The notes under the pieces are model-generated. The model was not told where the DNA came from and did not search any database. It saw nothing but the letters and a program-made list of their open reading frames with translations. A stretch of 17,500 nt of DNA, from assembly GCA_002104895.1 (NCBI GenBank), contig MCFG01000049.1:72501-90000 (forward strand). Reading direction: 5' to 3'. The first letter of the stretch is position 1. Every line of letters begins with the position of its first letter. A program made the translations under genes and the position numbers. Source of the stretch: Anaeromyces robustus. Its lineage: Eukaryota; Neocallimastigomycota; Neocallimastigomycetes; Neocallimastigales; Neocallimastigaceae. Of this stretch, positions 9,258-17,500 are shown in pieces.

Positions 9258-12200
9258 ATGCTTACATGGTGGACATTTAGTTGTATTTGCATTATCTCAA
9301 GCTTAATCTTTGTATTTTTGCAATATGTTATGCCAGTTTTATGGGATAAATTGCAGAAGAAATATGGATTTAAAATTAGCTTTTATGATTTTTATAAATA
9401 TAAATTTGAATTCTCAGCTGATAAAATACAAAGTGGTAATCAAGATTTTATAATTAATAATGTTGGATCTATTGAAAAATGTGATATAACGGCATTGAGA
9501 ATATTACCAAAAGCATCTATTTCAAGACTTAATAAACATTGGTTTACCATAGAAATTGAAGATTTTAGTTTATTAATTGATGGTAAAAAAGCAAAAAAGA
9601 ATATTAAAAATAAAAATAAAAAGAAAAAAACAAAAGTTAAGAAAAGACCGAATAAATTAAGAAAGAAATTAAATAAAATTCTTAAGGGTGTTATAAATAG
9701 TATTTTAAATATTGATATACTTCATTATATTGTTAATAATATTATAAAATATTTGTTTGCTATAAGAATAAATAATATTGATATTCGTTATATAACTCCT
9801 CAAAATACAGTAATAAATTATTTACAGGAAACGATATATATTTATTCAGGAATTGAAAATTCTTCATTAGATAAAAATAATTTAAAACAAATAAAATATC
9901 AAGAATTTTTCCTTCGAATTTTAATATCTTCATTTTCTGTTAATCATTATAAAAATATTAAGTTATTATCCGATGAAAAACTTATTTATGATTTTGATTA
10001 TAAAATTAGTGATCCAATATTTACAAACATTAATAATGATACTCCACTGTTAATGTCGGAGGAAGCTACGGAAATTATATTAAAATGGACTGGTAAAATT
10101 AATTATAGAAGAAATATTGAACTTGGTATATATATTAATGGATTTTCATTTGAAATTAATGAAGTAAAAAAATTGATGAAAGTATTTAGTACATCAAGTG
10201 ATAATTTATCAAATATAAGTCTTAATGATCAAAATGATTCTAATGAAAGTATTTCATCTAATAATAAAGTTAATAATGAACAAAGTATAATACAGCCAGA
10301 TGATGAAAAACAAAATAAATATAATGACGATGAATTGATGTTTTATGATACAATAGAAACAATATTGGACTATTTAGATGCATTAAATATACATTTAAAA
10401 TTTAATATTAATCGTTTAGCACTTGTTAAAACAAATCACAAATTATATGCTTTACCTTCAATTTTAGTTTCATTAAATAAATTATCATTTGAAACCTCAC
10501 TTGTATCAGTTCCTGAAACTGAAAGGCAAATTATTCTCGATTCTACCTTTGAAATTTATGATTTTGTCATAGATCTTTTTAATGGGAAAATGTCAGCTAT
10601 TTACCTTGAAAATAATCAAATGCAATTACTTCGCTTACCATATTTTTCTATGATCTTTAATAATTCATCAATAAAAGATATAAGAAAAATAGAAGATGTT
10701 TTAAATTTCTGTAGTTTATTCCAGATTTTGGTAGATTCACCAGAAATTAATGTATGTGAAACCTATATATCTATGGTATTAGAAGAAATCCTTGGTAATG
10801 TAAATAATAAAATTAATACAGTTGAGATAAAAACAAGAACCAAACCATCATTATCTTTATCATCATTACCTACAAATAATGAATTTAGAACAAGAACTCA
10901 TCAAGCATTATCTTTTTCATCAGCAACGTCAAGTATTGATAATATTTTTGAAAATTCAAATTCAAATTCAAATTCAAATTCAAATTCAAATTCAAATTCA
11001 AATTCAAATTTAAATTTAAATTCAAATTCAAATTTAAATTCAAATTCAAATTCAAATTCAAACTCAAATTCAAATTCAAACTCAAATTCAAATTTAAATA
11101 CCAATTCAAATTCTAATTCCAATGAATCTCTTAATGAAGAGATATCTAAAAAATCCACTATTAATTCATCTCAAAATAAATTTATTTTGACCCTTTTAGA
11201 ATATTTAACGGTTTATGCATCAATTCATATTGTTAATCCTAGTTTCAAAATAAGATTGTCTAAAAGTACTGTAAGAAACCATTTGCCAAAATTTCCATCA
11301 CATCATTTTTTATTCTTTGCTACTCATATTGATGAAATATACATTAAAGGAATTGTTCATAATTTTGTTTCAAGTCGAGAATGCCATAATTACTTAGAAA
11401 AATTAAGAACAAATGCTCTTAATCAAGAAAAAAAAGAAGATGGAATACCTTTAACTAAAAACGTTACTACAAATACAAGTATAATATATAATATATTGAA
11501 TAGTGATTTATATGATCCTGATTCTAATGTTAATTTCAACGTTACTTTAAAGAATTTTTATATTGACACAAAATTAACGAAACAAGGTGATATTTATGAT
11601 TTTACATATAGTAACGAAAAAGATTTATATATGGATAATTTCCAGATTAATTTAAATGTATCTCTTCCAAAAATTAATAGATTTGGCCAAGTAGAATCAC
11701 CAATACCCACAAAAGGTAGAATTAATTATATTTTATATATTTAAATAAATAATAAAAAAATATTTTAGTATATATATTTATATATGTATTTTTTTTTTTT
11801 TTTTTATTTTTTTCAACATTATTATTATATTATATATAATATTATTTATTATATATTTATTAATTAATATTTATTTATTTTATAAAATTATAATAATTAT
11901 TTTATTTTTATATTTTCTATTTTATAATTTTATTTATATAATATATTTAAATATATTTAAATATATATACATGTATAAATTAATTGTATTTAATATTATT
12001 ATTTATTGATAGAGGATTTAAGAACAGATGTAATTTTATATTTCAATTTGAATGAAATTAATTTCAATATGTCGAATTCTCTTGCAACCACAAGATACTA
12101 TTTAATATTTGCTACAAGCTTAATGAAGTGGAAATCTATTGTGGATAGTCATAAAGTGAAAAGTAAATCTAAAACTAAAGGTACATCTTCGATGAGTGAA

Positions 12201-15200
12201 CCAAACAATAGAAGATATACTATTTCGACGATTGGTAATAGTCAAGATATAATATTTGAAAAAGAAGAAATAATTGAAAAATACTCTTTAAAACCTCTAA
12301 AAAGTCCAAGTAGTATAAAAGAATCAGAAGGCTTAAAAGATTTAAAGGATTCAAAAGATTCAAAAGATTCAAAAGATTCAAAAGATAAAAAAGATAAAAA
12401 AGATAAAAATGATAAAAAAGAAAAAAAGAAAACAAAGAATAAGAAGAAAAAGGATGAAAATAAAAAAATATTGATGGTTGACGAAATTGTGTCAATATTT
12501 ACTGGTAATATTAAATTATCTGCAGATGTGTTTTTATCAAAAATTGATGTATCAGTTTTAGATTTATATGATACAAGTGGTGTTAATATTGAAGTTCTGG
12601 ATTCATTTATTTGGCTAAAACTTGTAAATAAAAAATTAGATTATTTCGATAATATTGATATTAGTTCAATAGAAGATAATGAAAAGTTAAAAAGTCCTTT
12701 ATCAACAAAAGATGTAGTATTAAAAGATAGAGTAAATAATATAGAAGGTCATTTTTCAATGAAACAAATTTGTGGATATATACAAGATACTTCAAAATGG
12801 AATGAACCTGAAAATATGCATCATCGTTTCTTAAGATTAACTAATTTACAGGGATATTTGAATAATAAAAATACTACAATTTCAAATGAGAAGAAAGATG
12901 AGGAAATTAAAGATATAACTATTCCTGTTGATAGTGATGGTGATACTCCTCTCAATGTTGATGTAAAACTTGAGAAATTGGAAATATTTTATTCAATTAA
13001 TATACATTATGCTTTATTTGCAACATTTGTAAGTTTGAAAAAATGGCCTAATAAGATTAAAATTAATAATCCATATGTAAAACATAGAAGAAATCTTTCA
13101 TACATTAATAATATTAATCTTACTAAAAAAAGAAGAGATTCAAAATCAGAACATGTTGTAGAATTAGAATCATTAAGTGTATTACGTAATCATAATGAAA
13201 AGAAAATTCATTCATCGACAAAGAAAAAAATTATATTATTTTCATTAGAGATTAAGGAATTTGATGGGGAATTAGAAATGCCCAATAATATTCGTTTGTA
13301 TTTATTTATAAAAAATACAAAAGTAAATATGGATGAAAATAAGGATATTGGGGTATCTATTAATAAAGTGATAGTTATGGTACCACCTCAGATTGATGGT
13401 GATAGAGATTTATTACTTATTACTGAAATAAATGTTAAAGTATATAAAAAAATGGATGAAAAAATAAACAAGAGTAAATTAGTTGTTGATGTTAGTGGTG
13501 AAAAAATATCTATGACTATTCCATTTGGTTATATTGTATCTGATATTATTGAAAATGGTGTTAATATGTTTAAATCAACTAAACAAATTGCTGTTAGATT
13601 AATTAATACTGTAGTTAATCCAGTAACTCATATTAATCCTAATAAAATACCAGAAGTAAATGTTTTCTTCAATGTATTTTTGATTATATTCCTTGATCAG
13701 AAGTTTGAATCTAATCTTGGAAGAAATTATAAAGAAAGTTTTTCTGAACAAATTGGTAGATTAGCTAGAGATATTGCATTTAATCGAAAAGTAGAAGCAT
13801 TAAAAAGTGTTTATAAACAAGAACAATTAAAGAAAAATTATAATGAAAATCAAATAGAAAGTAATTATGAAAATGATATTATTAGAAATTATAATGCCAA
13901 TGAAAAAGCATTTGTTGAACAAGTAGTTAGTGAAGATCAATTAAATACAATTAATAATTCATCTAATGAAATGGATTTGAATTATCAACAATTAGAGAAA
14001 AAAATAGATACCATATGGCATCTTCTTCAAAAAATAAATTCAGAACTTTGGATTAAACGTATTAATAAGTTAAAAGAAGAAGAATTTAAACCATTAGCTC
14101 TAGGAAAATTTACAAATGCAAACTTTAAATTAAGACCTCCAGAATTATTAGCACCAACTATTCAAGAAACTATACATATTATTGATTCATATTGTGCTAA
14201 AGATGCTAGATATGATTTATTAGTCCCAATGAATATTTTCCTTTCAGTAAGTAGTTTCTCAGTTAATTTAAGAGATTATCCATTACCATTAATAGATGTT
14301 CCTATTATACCAGATCATCCAGATTTACCAAGTTTAACATTATCTGGTTTATGGATTGTTTCTGAACAAGAAGCTTTTAAGGAATGTGTTAGGTATGTTA
14401 AAGTACCTATCTTTCCAAATACTGAACCTGTTCACGTTTCACGTACTATTAATCCTATTAAAATGTATACAAGATTAAAATTAATATGTTCATCGCCAGA
14501 TAAAACATTTATTTCTTGGGGTTTTTCAATTGATCCAGCATTAACAGATACAATTCGTGTTATTGATGGCTTTACTAAAGTAAATGTAGATATAAGTGAA
14601 AATATTATTTGGTGGGATAAATTACGTTTAAATACTCATGGAAAATTTGAACTCGCTTTTGTTGGTGGTAGTAATTTACATGTAAGATTATTAGGTTCAT
14701 TTTCACCCTACTTTGATGGTTTACACTATTCAGGAACTGATGGTATTGAATTTATATTTTCAAAAGGTGCTTCTGTAACTTTAGGTGATACTGGAATTCC
14801 TAATACTCAATTATATATTAATTGTGGTGAGTTTAAATGTGTAGTACCAAGAGCTAAATATGAAAATGTTATTAATCCAAGTGAAAATTTATTAAATAAA
14901 GTAATTGATGAAATTGATGAAGAAACAGTTCTTCGTTTTTCAGGTGATGTTCGTCTTTCCGTAGGATTTGAATTTGTACCTATATGTGATGAATATTTCA
15001 CAAAACCAAGAAAACATACTGATATTGTATTAAGGGTACCTCAACATGCTGTACTATATCCTAATACTAAGGTAATTTTTTTTTTTTTTTTTTTAAATTA
15101 TTACATTATTACATTTCTTAATATATTTGTTTTTTTTATATATTAAAATATATAATTTATGTAATTTATATATAATAATAAATATTATTAATATTATTTT

Positions 15201-15320
15201 TATATAATTATATAATCAATTATTTATCTTTATTAATGATTTATGTATTTTTTTTTTTTTTTTTTTATTTAATATAATAATTATTATTAAATAATAAAAC
15301 TTATTTATAATATAATATAA

Positions 15321-15362
<42 letters not shown>

Positions 15363-17500
15363 TTATTAATACAACATAACAGAAATTTGATTCATATGCT
15401 GGTTTTAGATCAAAAGAAATATTAGTTTCTATGTTTATTGCTTCACCACCTCCACTATTTTCATCACTTAATTATCCATTGAATTCATTACATTTATCAC
15501 CATTTTCATTAAATCACATTACATCAATTATGCCATATTTCTCATCACCCATTGGTTCTCTTCCAATTCGTATTGGTAAAATATTTAATGTAATGTTACC
15601 AAGAAAAAAACCAGCATCATTTAAAAGTTTAACATTAAAAGCTTATTTATTACCTGCTGTTCTTGGTTATGTAAATGGAATGAATGTTAATGAAGGAGGT
15701 GCGGGTCTTCGTATTCGATCACAAAATGCAGATATATCTATTTGTTGGAAAAAGGTAGATAGAGAAATTATTGAGAATGATGATAATGATGATAATAATG
15801 GTAATGGTGATTCTAATACAAATAATGAAAATGATAAAAATGAGAATAATCAACCTCCTCAATTTGTGACTCAAAAATGGGTTATTCAATCATCAAAAAT
15901 TACCTTTACAACTGTAGAAGGTCGTACAGTTGGATTAGGAAGTTGGGTAAAAGAAATGGATAAATTAAATGAAAATGATAATATGGAAGATGTTGATTCA
16001 GAAGATTATTATTATGACGAAAATGATGATGGTGAAACAGATGAAAGAGAATGGATGACAGATTACGATTTATTCTGTATTAGAAATAATTATCCTTTAA
16101 GAATGGAAAAGTTTATTTGGTCTCCTAGAGTTATTTATATTAAACGAAAATATGAACAAGAACCAACTTCTTCTTCTTCTGTTTCAGATGATCAATTACT
16201 TGAAAAAGAAATTATAAGAACTCAAATTCAATTAGCTCAAAATAGATATCTTGAAATTAAGCAGGAGCTTGGAAGACATTTAGAAATTCAAAGTAAAATA
16301 GAAGAAAGATTACGTATGATTCAAGAAAAAGAAAATGAATATGATAATGATGGTGAAGAGGATGAGCAAACATTATTAAAACAATCTGTAGAAGTTACTA
16401 ATTACATAAATACTCTTTTAGAAAAGAAAAATGCCATGAATAATTTCTTAAAAACACATGTTAGTATTTATAATAAAGGCACTAGTAACAATAGAATGTC
16501 ATTTATACAAAATACAAATGATAATAAATCATTACACGAAAAACAATCCCAATTTAATTATTATTATGTTATTCATAATGTAAAATTAATTTATAAGCCT
16601 AGTGTTCGTAATACGATATTTAAAGTTTTAGATTTAAGAAGTCAAGAATCAGCTATGAGCTATTTCACATCAAATGCATTGATGAAGAGAATAAAGCAAT
16701 TAATTCAAGTGGATGATTCTTATAATGTTAATAGAAATGATAGTACTGATTCTTTATCAATTGATGGTAGTAACCTTCAAACTAATGATCATATAACAAC
16801 ACAATATTATGAGCAAAAATTAGCTCAAGATTTATTAAATCATTTAATTAATGAACAATATGATAATAATATTGTTCCAAATGAATTAAGTACTAGTTCA
16901 AATATGGGTAATGGTATTCGTCATAAAACATTGATTAATAATAGAAATATTATGTCATTAGATTCTTATTATCCTTCAAGTGATTCAGAATCACCAGATT
17001 ATGTACCTCCAAAAAGTACATTCTTTAGTTCTTATCTTGTACACTTTTTAAATCCTCAAATTAATTTTGAATTAAGAAGTAAAGTTAATCCAAATCAATA
17101 TGAATCAGCTGTATTAGCAGCCGAAGCTGCTCAATATAAATCCATTCGTATTATGGATGGAAAATGTAATACAACTCATTTTACTTCTGCATTAAATCAT
17201 CGTATGGTTAAAACACGTTATATTTTAAATGTTCAGAATTCTCAACTTTTCGTAACTCAAAAAGGTGAAGTTGAAGAAATAATTCCAGAATATGATAAAT
17301 ATGATAATAATAAATTGAAGGTACCATGGCCATTATGGTGTCCTTTAGAATGTTTAATTATTGATCAATATTCTACTTCTAATTATGGATATTTAAGTCG
17401 TGTGGTTGAAAAAATTTCATTTAGTTGGCATCGTGATAGTCCAAATTCATTATATATTAATCGTCCATTGAGAAAGAATTCTGGTCAATTACAATCTAAT
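9258..17500 (+). CDS. FMP27: FMP27/Hobbit/BLTP2-family bridge-like lipid transfer protein, 3' partial
   Basis: Exons 9258-11715, 12013-15071 and 15383 to the window end join in phase; 2545 residues are in view and the frame is open at 17500. Family members are long rods of repeating beta-groove units at ER-plasma membrane contacts that carry phospholipids between membranes. Seen: one N-terminal hydrophobic segment (about residues 5-30), the expected ER anchor; a Lys-rich patch (about 110-142); SSFSVNLRDYPLPLID with RDYPLP at 1573-1578; IIWWDKLRLNTHGKFEL with WWDK at 1686-1689, matching the GFWDK-type signature domain; SYAGFRSKEI just after intron 2; WSPRVIYIKRKYEQ (about 2090-2104); a helical, probably coiled-coil stretch (about 2113-2195). 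Low-complexity inserts are Asn/Ser (566-622), Lys/Asp (about 926-971) and acidic (about 1969-1995). ATG 9258 directly precedes the anchor. Length is in the family range (human about 2235; plant and fungal relatives longer). Confidence 0.9.
10953..11124 (+). repeat. (AATTCA)n coding repeat, Asn-Ser dipeptides
   Basis: Hexamer units AATTCA with AATTTA and AACTCA variants encode about 28 Asn-Ser or Asn-Leu pairs, residues about 566-622 of the lipid-transfer protein. The tract sits in a loop-like, Ser-rich linker between better-ordered segments, so it probably projects from the groove rather than forming it. Confidence 0.93.
11716..12012 (+). other. Intron 1 of the FMP27-like gene
   Basis: Donor AAAAG|GTAGAA and acceptor TTGATAG|AGG join codon g+ag (Glu), giving PTK-E-DLRTD. 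The 297 bp contain a run of T near 11790-11805 and otherwise AT-rich filler with stops in all frames. Confidence 0.82.
12333..12475 (+). repeat. Lys-Asp-Ser / Lys-Lys-Asp coding repeat
   Basis: Nine-base units close to AAAGATTCA encode LKD, then four SKD, then KKD units, followed by a run of mostly Lys. The block (about residues 926-971 of the lipid-transfer protein) is strongly basic and probably disordered. It could contact acidic membrane lipids; that is inference. Confidence 0.88.
15072..15382 (+). other. Intron 2 of the FMP27-like gene, with poly-T and (ATT)n
   Basis: Donor ACTAAG|GTAATT and acceptor ATAACAG|AAATTT are in phase 0 and join YPNTK to KFDSYAGFRS. The 311 bp include T-runs near 15074-15093 and 15249-15266 and about 14 ATT units at 15321-15363. 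Reading through the donor meets a stop at 15144-15146, so splicing is required. Confidence 0.85.

Noticed and set aside
10885-11158. Two minus-strand open frames with Leu-Asn and Glu-Phe repeats
   Set aside because: They are antisense readings of the (AATTCA)n coding repeat inside the FMP27-like exon.
12220-12495. Minus-strand Leu/Phe/Asn-rich open frame
   Set aside because: It is the shadow of the Lys/Asp repeat on the opposite strand, within a well-supported exon.

Overview
The window is nuclear DNA from a eukaryote with an extremely AT-rich genome. Intergenic and intronic DNA is almost only A and T. Coding exons stand out by a somewhat higher G+C content. Genes are split by short GT-AG introns (about 90-330 bp; typical donors GTAAAT, GTAATT, GTAAGT; acceptors TAG or AAG). 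The proteins carry long Asn, Asn/Asp, Asn/Ser and Met/Asn tracts. The style fits an anaerobic gut fungus (Neocallimastigomycota) best. A dictyostelid-like protist is the main alternative, and the assignment is inference from composition and gene structure only. There are no prokaryotic features.

Layout: (1) 1-5064, plus strand: a 5'-truncated, 12-exon gene for a PNUTS (PPP1R10 / fission-yeast Ppn1)-like nuclear protein. It has a Gln/Asn-rich N-terminal part, a TFIIS N-terminal (LW) domain, low-complexity linkers, and a PP1-docking RVxF block with the PNUTS-type downstream pattern. (2) 5065-5969: a convergent, gene-free 3' region. (3) 7496-5970, minus strand: a seven-exon gene I assembled by splicing. 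It gives a complete 258-residue cyclin that resembles cyclin Q (CCNQ / FAM58 / cyclin M), the CDK10 partner. All its exons are short and none shows up as a long open frame. (4) 7497-9257: a divergent intergenic region with a roughly 260-bp (TAAA)n array. (5) 9258 to the window end, plus strand: a giant FMP27/Hobbit/BLTP2/SABRE-family bridge-like lipid transfer protein, three exons in view, 2545 residues, 3' end outside the window.

The three genes are not an operon and need not act together. PNUTS and many cyclins both touch Pol II regulation, but I see no sequence evidence of shared control. The parts that deserve a second look are the cryptic cyclin Q gene, the conserved PP1-docking block, a cluster of six SUMO-consensus motifs in the PNUTS-like protein, a perfect 58-bp tandem duplication in one of its introns, and a splice acceptor buried in a perfect inverted repeat in the cyclin gene. 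I found no clear sign of a wholly new system.
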